The notes: generated by a model not told the origin, from the letters alone. A stretch of DNA of 64,000 nucleotides from Pseudomonas sp. CFBP13508 (GCF_005233515.1 NZ_QFZZ01000010.1:1-64000); one strand, 5' to 3'. Counted from the stretch's first letter, positions 44,857-52,912 are shown. Numbers and translations: made by a program.

Positions 44857-45540
44857 GGAATCAAGGCATGACATCAAGCGGAATTCAGAATTGTGGAAAA
44901 CAAATTCCCCAAGCTGCCAAAGCGCGACATATAGACGCTGCAAATGGCTGTTTTTCCACAGTTTTGAGTTGTCCCCGGTTACTGTGGAGCTGGCTGTGAA
45001 TAACGTGGGTGTATCTGGCTGCAAGTCTTATAAAACGTGGCTTGCAGGGATGTGCTTATTTTTTGATCAGGCATTTTTGCTGAAGCGAGCGGCGTCGTTG
45101 TCAACCTTTTTCTGGGGCGTAGAGACTTGGCAATTCCGTGTGCGCAAGCCTGTGGATAAGTCTGTGACTAAACTCTGGAAAGACCTCGCGGAGCGCCGTA
45201 GTTGCTGGCCTCGCGCAATCACCCGGTTGTACCGTCCGTCGTGCAAAATGCCCTGTCCCGCACATCCCCCGCCTCACGGTCAAGCGAAAAACTTTCCATT
45301 TCGCCCGCAAAGCCTTGTGTGGCGCGGCTTTGCGCGTTTGCACTTGCCCCCGGAAACTGTGGAGCAGACTGTGGATAACATGCGTGCACATGGCTACAGG
45401 CCACGCTGGCTATGGTCTTGGCAGGTCTGGTTGATTTTTGTACAGCTGGCAGGTGTTGCCCGTATCAGCGAGGGCGGGCATGCTGCCTGCTGATTTTCTA
45501 TTCCAAGGGCTGCCGTGGCGGCCGAAGCAAGGAGAACACG
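44857..45540. other. Gene-free region with direct repeats and DnaA-box-like motifs
   Basis: Nearly 700 bases without a convincing gene. Two imperfect direct repeats of about 54 bases begin near 44971 (CCCCGGTTACTGTGGAGC...) and 45347 (CCCCCGGAAACTGTGGAGCA...). Three words equal or close to the reverse complement of the DnaA box TTATCCACA occur: TGTGAATAA at 44995, TGTGGATAA at 45151 and TGTGGATAA at 45370. Also TTTTTCCACAG at 44951. The short open frames crossing it lack ribosome-binding sites and look random. The SDR gene's ribosome-binding site begins at 45529. Confidence 0.55.
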
Positions 45541-46305
45541 ATGTCCGACACCCTGTTTATCACCGGCGCTACGTCCGGTTTTGGTGAAGCCTGTGCCCGG
45601 CGTTTTGCCGAGGCTGGCTGGAAACTGGTACTGACCGGCCGTCGTGAAGAACGCCTCAATGCCCTCTGCGCCGAACTGTCGAAGCAGACCGAAGTGCACG
45701 GTCTGGTTCTCGATGTGCGCGATCGCAAGGCGATGGAGGAGGCGATTGCCAACCTGCCGCCGTCGTTCGCCAAACTTCGTGGCCTGATCAACAACGCCGG
45801 CCTGGCGCTCGGCGTCGACCCGGCGCCCAAGTGTGACCTGGATGACTGGGACACCATGGTCGACACCAACGTCAAAGGCCTGATGTACGCCACCCGCCTG
45901 CTATTGCCACGGCTGATCGCCCACGGCCGCGGCGCCGGTATCATCAACCTCGGTTCCATCGCCGGCAACTATCCGTACCCCGGCAGCCACGTGTATGGCG
46001 CGACCAAAGCCTTCGTCAAACAGTTCTCGCTGAACCTGCGTTGCGACTTGCAAGGCACGGGCGTGCGGGTCAGCAACATCGAACCCGGCCTGTGTGAAAG
46101 CGAGTTCTCGCTGGTGCGTTTCGCCGGTGATCAGGAGCGCTACAACGCCACTTACGCTGGCGCCGAGCCGATCCAGCCACAGGACATCGCCGAGACGATT
46201 TTCTGGGTCATGAACACCCCGGCGCACATCAACATCAACAGCCTGGAGCTGATGCCGGTGAGCCAGACCTGGGCCGGGTTTGCCATCGAGCGTAACAAGG
46301 CTTGA
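45541..46305 (+). CDS. SDR family oxidoreductase (YdfG-like)
   Basis: A 254-residue classical short-chain dehydrogenase. NAD(P)-binding TGATSGFGEACARRF (residues 8-22), NNAG motif, catalytic Ser in NLGSIAGNYPYPGSH and the YGATKAF (YxxxK) active site. Sequence pattern and length resemble E. coli YdfG, an NADP-dependent 3-hydroxy acid/serine dehydrogenase also acting on malonic semialdehyde; the arginine in TGRREERL favours NADP. AAGGAG lies 7 bases before ATG. Appears monocistronic, followed by a family B repeat pair. Confidence 0.9.
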   Translation: MSDTLFITGATSGFGEACARRFAEAGWKLVLTGRREERLNALCAELSKQTEVHGLVLDVRDRKAMEEAIANLPPSFAKLRGLINNAGLALGVDPAPKCDLDDWDTMVDTNVKGLMYATRLLLPRLIAHGRGAGIINLGSIAGNYPYPGSHVYGATKAFVKQFSLNLRCDLQGTGVRVSNIEPGLCESEFSLVRFAGDQERYNATYAGAEPIQPQDIAETIFWVMNTPAHININSLELMPVSQTWAGFAIERNKA

Positions 46306-46321
46306 TACCGCGCTGAGGCCA

Positions 46322-46389
46322 TTCGCGAGCAGGCTCGCTCCCACAGGAGAATGCATTTCAAACTGTGGGAGCGAGCCTGCTCGCGAAAA
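46322..46389. repeat. Family B REP pair (inverted)
   Basis: TTCGCGAGCAGGCTCGCTCC...CACA facing TGTGGGAGCGAGCCTGCTCG...CGAA, immediately after the SDR gene. Confidence 0.92.
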
Positions 46390-46482
46390 GGCCGGCACAG
46401 GCAAAACAGGACGATAAGCTAAACTCCGCACTCAACCAGCCCACTGCATTCGGCGGTGTGCAAGGTTTCATGAGGAGTTCAA

Positions 46483-47388
46483 GTGAGTAACCGAGGTGAG
46501 CAGGCACTGCTCAAACAATCGACGCTGTTGATGCTGGCGGTGTCGATTGCCGGGATCGTCACCGGTTTTGTTTCAGGTTCGCAATCCATCCTGTTCGATG
46601 GCTTTTTTTCGCTGATCGCGACGTTCATCAAAATCCTGATGCTGATCACTGCCCGGCTGATTGCCAAGCAAAGCAATCAGCGTTTCCAGTTCGGCTTCTG
46701 GCATCTGGAGCCGATGGTGTTGCTGATCGAGGGCAGCTTCCTGCTGTTGATCGCCATCTACGCTTTTCTCAACGGCGTGTTCGGCATCATCAATGGTGGC
46801 CGCGATATCGAGTTGGGTCTGGTGATCGTCTATGCGGCGGTGTTTACCGTTGTCGAGTTCGCCTACTTCTTCTACGTGCGCCGGCGTAATCGCACGCTCA
46901 AATCCAGCCTGATCCAGTTCGACAACATCAGCTGGCTGGTCGACGCGATGCTCTCGGTGGGCCTGTTGATCAGTTTCCTCGCCGCGCTGCTGCTCAAGTC
47001 CCAGGGCTATGGCGAGTGGGCGGTGTATGTCGACCCGCTGATCCTCATCGTGCTGGCGCTGACCATGCTGCCCCCGGCATTCAAGATCCTCGGCCCGGCG
47101 TTGCGTGATGTGCTGGGTATCGCCCCGGACACGCTGGATGACCAGGTCAGGCAGGTCATGGAGGTGGCGAAGGTCGAGCATGGTTTCGACGATTACGTGT
47201 CCTACGTGCAAAAGCACGGTCGGGCGCGGTTCATCGAAATTCATGTGGTGTTGCCGGCGGATTATCCGCTGCGCGATGTCGCGCAACTGGATGCTTTACG
47301 CGAGGAGATATCGGCGCAGCTGGGTGAACCGGATGCGGCGAGGTGGCTGACGATCAGCTTCACCGGGGACAAGAAGTGGATTGCCTGA
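46483..47388 (+). CDS. Cation diffusion facilitator family transporter
   Basis: A 301-residue inner-membrane protein of the CDF family, which exports divalent metals such as zinc, cobalt, iron or manganese in exchange for protons. Six hydrophobic segments lie in residues 8-210, with the family's N-terminal SQSILFDGFFSLIATFIKI segment (metal-site Asp in helix 2) and a cytosolic C-terminal domain (about 215-301). It starts at GTG 46483 behind GAGGAG. Histidine-rich loops are absent, so the metal cannot be guessed. Flanked on both sides by family B repeats. Confidence 0.9.
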   Translation: MSNRGEQALLKQSTLLMLAVSIAGIVTGFVSGSQSILFDGFFSLIATFIKILMLITARLIAKQSNQRFQFGFWHLEPMVLLIEGSFLLLIAIYAFLNGVFGIINGGRDIELGLVIVYAAVFTVVEFAYFFYVRRRNRTLKSSLIQFDNISWLVDAMLSVGLLISFLAALLLKSQGYGEWAVYVDPLILIVLALTMLPPAFKILGPALRDVLGIAPDTLDDQVRQVMEVAKVEHGFDDYVSYVQKHGRARFIEIHVVLPADYPLRDVAQLDALREEISAQLGEPDAARWLTISFTGDKKWIA

Positions 47389-47403
47389 TGACCGCGTAAC
47401 GGC

Positions 47404-47471
47404 ATTCGCGAGCAGGCTCGCTCCCACAGGGGAATGCATTTCAAACTGTGGGAGCGAGCCTGCTCGCGAAA
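47404..47471. repeat. Family B REP pair (inverted)
   Basis: Nearly identical over its whole length to the pair at 46322-46389, including the GAATGCATTTCAAAC spacer, which suggests a recent common origin of the two copies flanking the CDF gene. Confidence 0.93.
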
Positions 47472-47483
47472 GCAATTGTTCGG

Positions 47484-48617
47484 TCAGCGAAGATATTCAG
47501 CCAAACCGTGATAGCAAGTCGCCAAATGATAAGGCGTGGTCGAAGGCATGTCCTTGCGGCTGACCTCTCCATTCTCATCGCGACACTCATGCCAACCGCC
47601 GGCATGCAGAAACCGCTGCTGCAACGCCTGCAACTGGCGCAGCACCACCGCTTCGCTGTCCGCGCGCAAGGTCAGCGCGCGCAGGTATTCGGCTTGAGCC
47701 CAGATCCGCTGGGTCGAATCCCTCGGCCGGCCATTGCTTTCCAGATCAAGCATCGCCCGTACCGCGCCGCAGGACTCCAGCACGCCGTACTGCTCGGTGA
47801 AGGCAAACGCCCGATCCAGCGCCCGGTGCAGTTTCGAGTCGCGCAACAGCGCCGACGATTCGAGCAGGAAATACCATTCGAACTGGTGCCCCGGCTCGTA
47901 CCAGTTATCCACAGCACCCAGCGGCTTCTCCATCAACACGCCATATTGCGGATCGACGAATTGCTTGTGCATGGCTGTGCATAACTCAAGCAAGTCTTTC
48001 TGCGTTTGCGAGTCTTCGCGCACTCCCAAAGTGGCCAGAAAGGCTTCGGCCAAGTGCATCAGGGGATTTTGCAGTGGGCCGGTTTGCAGAGTGTTCCAGT
48101 CCCGCTCAAGGCAGGCTTCGTACAAACCGTCGCCGGTGGCGAATCGGCGGCCGATGATTTCCAGCGCGGCGTTGAGTGTCGACTCGGCCAGCGAATCCCG
48201 CGACTTGTCCCAGTAATGCGCGCAGGCGAACAGGATGAAGGCGTGGGTGTAGAGATCCTTGCGCTGGTCCAGCGGCTTGCCCTGGGCGTCGATGCTGTAG
48301 AACCAGCCGCCGTGCTCGGCATCATGGAAATGCCGTTGCAGGGAACGGAACAACGCGGCGGCGCGGACTTCGGCGTTATCCACAACCCCGATCAGGCTGG
48401 AGAACAGATACAGCTGCCGTGCGCAGGCCATCGCCCGATAGCGTTGCGCTGGCAGCGGTTGATGCGCGCCGTCCAGCGCCTCGTACGGCAGCGCCATGTC
48501 GGCATTCCAGCCCGGGCCTTGCCACAGCGGCACGATCACGTCGAGGAAGTGCTGCTGCACCTGGCCAAACAGGGCGGTCAATTCGGGCAGGGCGGTGGAG
48601 CGGGAAGCGTGGGGCAT
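47484..48617 (-). CDS. AGE family epimerase/isomerase
   Basis: A 377-residue alpha/alpha-barrel sugar epimerase or isomerase related to N-acylglucosamine 2-epimerase, mannose isomerase and cellobiose 2-epimerase. The catalytic histidines of the family appear in DLYTHAFILFA, EPGHQFEWYFLL and STTPYHLATCYHGL. No signal peptide, so it acts in the cytosol. In pseudomonads such genes act on mannose, fructose or related sugars; the sequence does not settle which. It lies alone between family B repeats. Confidence 0.9.
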   Translation of the reverse strand: MPHASRSTALPELTALFGQVQQHFLDVIVPLWQGPGWNADMALPYEALDGAHQPLPAQRYRAMACARQLYLFSSLIGVVDNAEVRAAALFRSLQRHFHDAEHGGWFYSIDAQGKPLDQRKDLYTHAFILFACAHYWDKSRDSLAESTLNAALEIIGRRFATGDGLYEACLERDWNTLQTGPLQNPLMHLAEAFLATLGVREDSQTQKDLLELCTAMHKQFVDPQYGVLMEKPLGAVDNWYEPGHQFEWYFLLESSALLRDSKLHRALDRAFAFTEQYGVLESCGAVRAMLDLESNGRPRDSTQRIWAQAEYLRALTLRADSEAVVLRQLQALQQRFLHAGGWHECRDENGEVSRKDMPSTTPYHLATCYHGLAEYLR

Positions 48618-48700
48618 GGGCGGGCGTCACGGGCTGGGGCGATTGCGCGACATGGTAGCAGAGAGCACTGCTTGAGAGAGGCGGTGTCTGTCAGGCCGTC

Positions 48701-48774
48701 TTCGCGAGCAGGCTCACTCCCACAGTGGATTTGCAGCGAACAAAAAACCTGTGGGAGCGAGCCTGCTCGCGAAG
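48701..48774. repeat. Family B REP pair (inverted)
   Basis: TTCGCGAGCAGGCTCACTCC...CACA and TGTGGGAGCGAGCCTGCTCG...CGAA between the epimerase and ureJ; one arm carries a single change (CTCACTCC). Confidence 0.9.
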
Positions 48775-48797
48775 AGGCCGGTTCAGGCAATAAAAAA

Positions 48798-49370
48798 TCA
48801 GCCTGCGAGCAACCACACCCCAGTCGCCGCCGAAGCCGCACCCGCCAACCGCACCAGCGGTGCCGCTGCCTGCGGAAGAACCCGCACCACGCCATAGCCG
48901 AGCGCATGCAACACCGCTGTCGCCGCGACGAACCCGGCCGCATACGCCCACGGGCTGCTCATTTCCGGCAGCTCCAGCCCATGCGCCACGCCATGGAACA
49001 GCGCAAACAGCGCCGTCGCTGCCACCGCCATCACCAGCGGCGGACGTACCGCCAGTGCCACGGCCAGGCCCAGCGCCAATACCGAAGCAGCAATCCCGCT
49101 TTCCAGCGCCGGCAACTCCAGCCCTTCAAAACCGAACAGGCCGCCCAGCAGCATGGTGCCGACGAATGTGCACGGCAGCGCCCAGCGCGCCGCGCCTTGT
49201 TGCTGCGCCGCCCACAAACCGACGGCGAGCATTGCCAGCAAGTGATCGAGGCCGCCGATCGGATGGCTGATGCCGGCGATGAGGCCGCTGTCGCCATGCC
49301 CCGGGTGAGCGAAGGCCAGTGCCGGTGTCAGCAGCAACGCCAGAGCGCCAAGAATGCGTTTGAGTGTCAT
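48798..49370 (-). CDS. ureJ: HupE/UreJ family nickel permease/urease accessory protein
   Basis: A 190-residue inner-membrane protein with a cleavable signal peptide (cleavage after AFA, giving HPGHGDSG) and about six further hydrophobic segments. It has the HupE/UreJ motif HPxxGxDH in the form HPIGGLDHLLAMLAVG. Family members carry nickel or cobalt across the membrane; here the position directly after ureG, 27 bases away, indicates nickel supply for urease. Confidence 0.92.
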   Translation of the reverse strand: MTLKRILGALALLLTPALAFAHPGHGDSGLIAGISHPIGGLDHLLAMLAVGLWAAQQQGAARWALPCTFVGTMLLGGLFGFEGLELPALESGIAASVLALGLAVALAVRPPLVMAVAATALFALFHGVAHGLELPEMSSPWAYAAGFVAATAVLHALGYGVVRVLPQAAAPLVRLAGAASAATGVWLLAG

Positions 49371-49397
49371 GGATAAGCTTCCTTGTTGATAAGTGAG

Positions 49398-50012
49398 TCA
49401 GGCGGCGGTCAGCAGGCCCTGGCGTTCGATGAAGGCGATGATTTCTTCGAGGCCCTGACCGGTTTTCTGGTTGCTGAACACGAACGGCTTGCCGTTGCGC
49501 ATGCGTTTGGTGTCGCTGTCCATCATTCCCAGCGAAGCGCCCACCAGTGGCGCGAGGTCGATCTTGTTGATCACCAGCAGGTCGGACTTGCAGATCCCCG
49601 GGCCGCCCTTGCGTGGCAACTTGTCGCCGGCGGAAACGTCGATCACGTAGATGGTCAGGTCGGACAGCTCCGGGCTGAAGGTCGCCGAAAGGTTGTCGCC
49701 GCCGGACTCCACCAGAATCAGATCCAGCCCGGGAAAGCGCCGGTTCAGTTGATCGACCGCTTCAAGGTTGATCGAGGCGTCTTCGCGGATCGCCGTGTGC
49801 GGGCAGCCGCCGGTTTCCACGCCGATGATCCGCTCCGGCGCGAGGGCCTCGTTGCGCACCAGGAAATCAGCGTCTTCGCGGGTGTAGATATCGTTGGTGA
49901 CCACGGCGAGGTTGTAGCGCTCGCGCAGAGCCAGGCACAGGGCCAGGGTCAACGCGGTCTTGCCGGAACCGACCGGGCCGCCGATGCCGACGCGCAGAGG
50001 TTGTGTATCCAT
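49398..50012 (-). CDS. ureG: Urease accessory protein UreG
   Basis: A 204-residue SIMIBI-class GTPase that drives nickel insertion into apo-urease with UreD, UreF and UreE. P-loop GIGGPVGSGKTALTLAL, metal-binding CPH motif in VETGGCPHTAIREDASIN, and guanine-specificity NKID in LLVINKIDLAPL. ATG 50012 (MDTQPLRVG) is chosen over an upstream start because GGAGAAT precedes it and the length equals other UreG proteins. It follows ureF by 24 bases. Confidence 0.97.
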   Translation of the reverse strand: MDTQPLRVGIGGPVGSGKTALTLALCLALRERYNLAVVTNDIYTREDADFLVRNEALAPERIIGVETGGCPHTAIREDASINLEAVDQLNRRFPGLDLILVESGGDNLSATFSPELSDLTIYVIDVSAGDKLPRKGGPGICKSDLLVINKIDLAPLVGASLGMMDSDTKRMRNGKPFVFSNQKTGQGLEEIIAFIERQGLLTAA

Positions 50013-50036
50013 TTCATTCTCCAAAAATAACCAGCC

Positions 50037-50711
50037 CTAAGAGCGGAAGAGGCGGCTGTACTGGCGCTCATGGGCCATGCACGCCAGGGACAGGCCAAAC
50101 GCGGCGCTGCCGATGTGTTCGGGATCTATGCGGGTCGCATCGTGCTGCGCCTGTTGCAGCAGTGGCAGCAGTTCGCTGGTCAGGCGCTGGGCGGCTTGCT
50201 GGCCCAGCGGCAGGGTTTTCATCAATACGGCGAGCTGGTTTTCCAGCCAGCTCCACAGCCACGCGGCAAGAGCATCCTGCGCGCTGATGCCCCAGGCGCG
50301 TGCTGCCAGCGCCCAGCACAGGGCCAGATGCGGTTCTGTGGTCTGGTCAAGAAAGTCGCGGGCGGGCGCATCGAGTTCCGGCAAACCGTTCAACAACTGC
50401 TGCAAGGAGTAGCCCATCTGCCGGCTCTCCAGATGCAGCTCACGGGTTTCGCGACTGGCGCGGTGGCTCTCGCAGAGCTGCCGTAGCTCGGCCCAGTTTT
50501 CATCTGCTGCGGCCTGGCAATGCGCCAACAGCAGCGGCGCTTCGAAGCGGGCGAGATTGAGCAGCAGTTGATCGCTGATCCAGCGGCGGGCGGCGTCAGG
50601 GTTGTGGACCCGGCCGTTATCCACCGCCATTTCCAGACCCTGGGAATAGCTGTAGCCGCCAATCGGCAGTTGCGGACTGGCCAGACGCAGCAGCGCCCAG
50701 GCCGGATTCAC
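50037..50711 (-). CDS. ureF: Urease accessory protein UreF
   Basis: A 224-residue helical protein that bridges UreD and UreG in the urease activation complex and gates GTPase activity. Family segments are LLRLASPQLPIGGYSYSQGLEMAVDNG at the N-terminus and RETRELHLESRQMGYSL. Length is usual. Its ATG overlaps the ureE stop by four bases. Confidence 0.96.
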   Translation of the reverse strand: MNPAWALLRLASPQLPIGGYSYSQGLEMAVDNGRVHNPDAARRWISDQLLLNLARFEAPLLLAHCQAAADENWAELRQLCESHRASRETRELHLESRQMGYSLQQLLNGLPELDAPARDFLDQTTEPHLALCWALAARAWGISAQDALAAWLWSWLENQLAVLMKTLPLGQQAAQRLTSELLPLLQQAQHDATRIDPEHIGSAAFGLSLACMAHERQYSRLFRS

Positions 50712-51208
50712 AGGCGCACGCCGAACTGATGGAGTTTCGGCGCGTAGTTGAAGTCTTCATCGCCGTGGCGGGAGTGATGATGGCCGCCGCCGTAAGCGCC
50801 GTGTTCCGGCTGGAACGGCGCTTCGATGGCCTCGACCCGGGCGCCGAGTTGTTCGAGCATCGCCTTGAGCACGTAATCGTCGAGCAGGCGCAGCCAGCCA
50901 TCACCGACTTGCAGGGCGACATGGCGGTTGCCCAGGTGATAGGCCGCGCGCGTCAGTTCGAACGCATTGGCGCAGGTGACATGGAGCAGTTGTTCGGGAC
51001 GGGCGCAGACGCGCACGACACGGCCGTCTTCGGCCTGCAGGCATTCGCCGTCATACAGCGGTGGCTGGCCGCGCTCCAAAAACAACCCGACGTCTTCGCC
51101 TTCGGCACTGAAACAGCGCAAACGGCTTTTGCTGCGCGCTTCGAAGGTCAGGTGCAGCTCGGCGGCCCAGACGGGTTGAGGGTCGATTCTGCGATGAATC
51201 ACCAGCAT
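50708..51208 (-). CDS. ureE: Urease accessory protein UreE (nickel chaperone)
   Basis: A 166-residue metallochaperone that delivers nickel to urease. The central metal-binding domain contains the conserved CANAFELTRAAYHLGNRHVALQVG, with the nickel-binding histidine in GNRHV. The C-terminus carries the histidine-rich HGAYGGGHHHSRHGDED typical of nickel-storing UreE. First gene of ureE-ureF-ureG-ureJ; urease structural genes and ureD are not in this window. A sigma-54 promoter match lies about 37-52 bases upstream. Confidence 0.96.
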   Translation of the reverse strand: MLVIHRRIDPQPVWAAELHLTFEARSKSRLRCFSAEGEDVGLFLERGQPPLYDGECLQAEDGRVVRVCARPEQLLHVTCANAFELTRAAYHLGNRHVALQVGDGWLRLLDDYVLKAMLEQLGARVEAIEAPFQPEHGAYGGGHHHSRHGDEDFNYAPKLHQFGVRL

Positions 51209-51244
51209 CGGAAAGCTTCCAGCAATGAACGTTGATTGGGCTAG

Positions 51245-51260
51245 AGCAAGCGCCGCGCCA
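51245..51260 (-). promoter_or_regulatory. Sigma-54 promoter of ureEFGJ
   Basis: On the minus strand TGGCGCGGCGCTTGCT matches TGGCAC-N5-TTGCW with a single change (G for A at the fifth base) and perfect spacing. The predicted start is near 51235, 27 bases before ureE. RpoN control of urease genes fits nitrogen-limitation induction. Confidence 0.65.
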
Positions 51261-51332
51261 ATCGGGCGATCTGTAGGAAATAGCTGTCGGCGCGTGCCTG
51301 ATCTTTCAACAGGCGCGGCGATTCTGGAAGGT

Positions 51333-51364
51333 TTTGGTGCATGAAGGATTTGTCATGCACCAAA
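51333..51364. promoter_or_regulatory. Perfect inverted repeat upstream of ureE promoter (possible enhancer)
   Basis: TTTGGTGCATGA at 51333-51344 and TCATGCACCAAA at 51353-51364 form a 12-base perfect inverted repeat with an 8-base loop, about 100-130 bases upstream of the predicted ureE start. TTTTGGTGCA and TGCACCAAA are NtrC-like half-sites, but arranged outward rather than in the usual TGCACC...GGTGCA order. Confidence 0.5.
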
Positions 51365-51388
51365 GCGAGGCCATGGCGGATGTTCGAT

Positions 51389-51475
51389 GTGGGAGCGAGC
51401 CTGCTCGCGAATGCGCCGTGTCAGACAAATGTATTCAGCTGATCCAGCGCTTTCGCGAGCAGGCTCGCTCCCACA
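51389..51475. repeat. Family B REP pair (inverted)
   Basis: TGTGGGAGCGAGCCTGCTCG...CGAA and TTCGCGAGCAGGCTCGCTCC...CACA between ureE and the TetR gene. Confidence 0.92.
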
Positions 51476-51509
51476 GGGGGCTTTGCGCTGTGTCAGATAG
51501 AGAAGGGGA

Positions 51510-52142
51510 TTACTCGGTACTGCCCAGCCCTTGCCAGTGCTTGAGGCCGATGAAGATGAAGCGCAGTTGCTGGGTGATCTTCGCCTGCGGGGTCAGATGC
51601 TCCGGCAAGGCTTCGGCGGGCGGGTCGATGATGTCGGGGAGGGTGGCGAACACCGATTTGACGATCAGGTCAGCCATCACGCTGAGGCCGGCCAGATCCA
51701 GATGTTGCAGCTTGGGCATCAGCGCCAGGTCCGCCGCGAGGTCGGCGCTGATGTTCTCCCGCAGGCGTCCGATCGCCTGGCGTACCGGCAGCGAGCCGCC
51801 GTATTGTTCGCGGGCGAGAAACAGGAATTGCGAGCGGTTGGCGTTGACCACATCAAGGAAGATGCGCACCGAAGCGTCGATGATGCCGCCCATGACGAAT
51901 TCATTGTGGCGCACCAGGCGGATGGTCTCGCGGAAGGTCTGGCCGACTTCACTGACCAGCACCAGCCCCAACTCGTCCATATCGGCGAAGTGACGATAGA
52001 AACCGGTGGGCACGATGCCGGCGGTCTTGCTCACTTCGCGCAGGCTCAGGCTGCCGAATCCTCGGCCGCTTTCCATCAGGTGGCGGGCAGCGTCCATCAG
52101 GGCGTTGCGGGTCTGTTGTTTCTGTTCGGCGCGGGGCAGCAT
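51510..52142 (-). CDS. desT: TetR family regulator, DesT-like
   Basis: A 210-residue regulator. The N-terminal helix-turn-helix (RHLMESGRGFGSLSLREVSKTAGIVPTGFYRHFADMDELG) and the ligand domain (DASVRIFLDVVNANRSQFLFLAREQYGGSLPVRQAI) closely resemble DesT of P. aeruginosa as I remember it, which senses the ratio of unsaturated to saturated acyl-CoA and represses the DesBC desaturase. ATG 52142 begins the conserved region; the frame extends further upstream without family sequence. No desaturase gene is adjacent here, so the target must lie elsewhere. Confidence 0.82.
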   Translation of the reverse strand: MLPRAEQKQQTRNALMDAARHLMESGRGFGSLSLREVSKTAGIVPTGFYRHFADMDELGLVLVSEVGQTFRETIRLVRHNEFVMGGIIDASVRIFLDVVNANRSQFLFLAREQYGGSLPVRQAIGRLRENISADLAADLALMPKLQHLDLAGLSVMADLIVKSVFATLPDIIDPPAEALPEHLTPQAKITQQLRFIFIGLKHWQGLGSTE

Positions 52143-52249
52143 CGCAGGGTGTGTTCTTCGGCAGGACAAGCGCCGCACTCTAGCAAATCGGCTTTGTCGG
52201 CGTCGAACGGGTAGTGGTGCAGCGAGGGTTTTACACAAGCTGAAAAGTC

Positions 52250-52279
52250 AAAAGCCCAATCCGCTGATTGGGCTTTTTT
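52250..52279 (-). terminator. Intrinsic terminator of the repeat-protein gene
   Basis: AAAGCCCAAT and ATTGGGCTTT form a 10-base-pair stem, with T tracts possible on both strands (TTTTTT on the plus strand, TTTTGACTTTT on the minus strand). It lies 18 bases beyond the stop of the gene at 52297. Confidence 0.85.
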
Positions 52280-52296
52280 GCCGGGCCGTCATGGGC

Positions 52297-52803
52297 TCAG
52301 CTCAATTTGCTGTTGCGTTCGATCACACGGTCACCACCGCCTTCAGCGAGGGCTTGACCCAGTGGGGTTTTATCGAAGCCGTCATCAGCCAGGGTCTGGC
52401 CCTGTGGAGTGCGCTCGGAACCGTCGGATGCCAGGGTCTGGCCTTGTGGCGTGCGGTCCGAACCATCGGAGGCGAGGATCTGGCCTTGTGGTGTGCGATC
52501 CGAACCGTCCTGAACCAGGCCTTTCTCTTCCAGGCGATTGCGACCGTTTTCAGCCAGGGCCTGGCCTTGTGGGGTGCGATCCGAGCCGTCCTGAACCAGG
52601 CCTTTTTCTTCGAGGCGATTGCGACCGTTTTCAGCCAGGGTCTGACCTTGTGGAGTGCGCTCGGAACCGTCGGAAGCTACGGTCTGGCTGAACACCGAGT
52701 GGCTGTCTTTGACTTGCGGAGTGGCCTGATCGGCAGCGGGCAGGGCGAAAGCAGTGCTGGCTAGCATCGACAGGGTAAGGCTGAGCAGTAATTGGCGTTT
52801 CAT
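52297..52803 (-). CDS. Exported tandem-repeat protein of unknown function
   Basis: A 168-residue precursor with a clear signal peptide (MKRQLLLSLTLSMLASTAFA, residues 1-20). From residue 43 to about 156 it is built from repeats of a 14-residue unit (LASDGSERTPQGQT); the first two units are extended by an inserted AENGRNRLEEKG, giving near-identical 27-residue, 81-base copies. The repeats are Asp/Gly/Gln/Thr-rich, polar, and possibly calcium-binding or adhesive; no metal-binding consensus is exact. AAGGAG precedes the ATG. I vaguely recall such proteins annotated as hypothetical or phage infection protein in Pseudomonas; function unknown. Confidence 0.82.
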   Translation of the reverse strand: MKRQLLLSLTLSMLASTAFALPAADQATPQVKDSHSVFSQTVASDGSERTPQGQTLAENGRNRLEEKGLVQDGSDRTPQGQALAENGRNRLEEKGLVQDGSDRTPQGQILASDGSDRTPQGQTLASDGSERTPQGQTLADDGFDKTPLGQALAEGGGDRVIERNSKLS

Positions 52804-52895
52804 GATAGTGGCTCCTTGGGAGGGCGATAAAGTGGGTACGAGGGCAATGCTACTCTCGATAAGTCGATATAAAAGTTCATAAACGCAATGGTAAT

Positions 52896-52912
52896 AATCA
52901 ACAGAATTGATT
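52896..52912. promoter_or_regulatory. 17-base palindrome upstream of repeat-protein gene
   Basis: AATCAACAGAATTGATT is a perfect palindrome around CAGAA, about 93 bases upstream of the exported repeat protein ATG, in an AT-rich 383-base intergenic region that also holds TTACCA-17-TATATC on the minus strand (a weak promoter). Could be an operator. Nothing else is recognisable between 52913 and the asmA-like gene. Confidence 0.4.

Noticed and set aside
44666..45493. 275-codon frame spanning the braG end, a REP pair and the gene-free region
   Set aside because: It starts inside braG in another frame, translates REP DNA, and has no family sequence or ribosome-binding site.
52010..52238. Longer TetR start at 52238 (242 residues)
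   Set aside because: The first 32 residues are Arg-rich, unlike the family, and overlap the intergenic terminator side; ATG 52142 begins at the conserved region.
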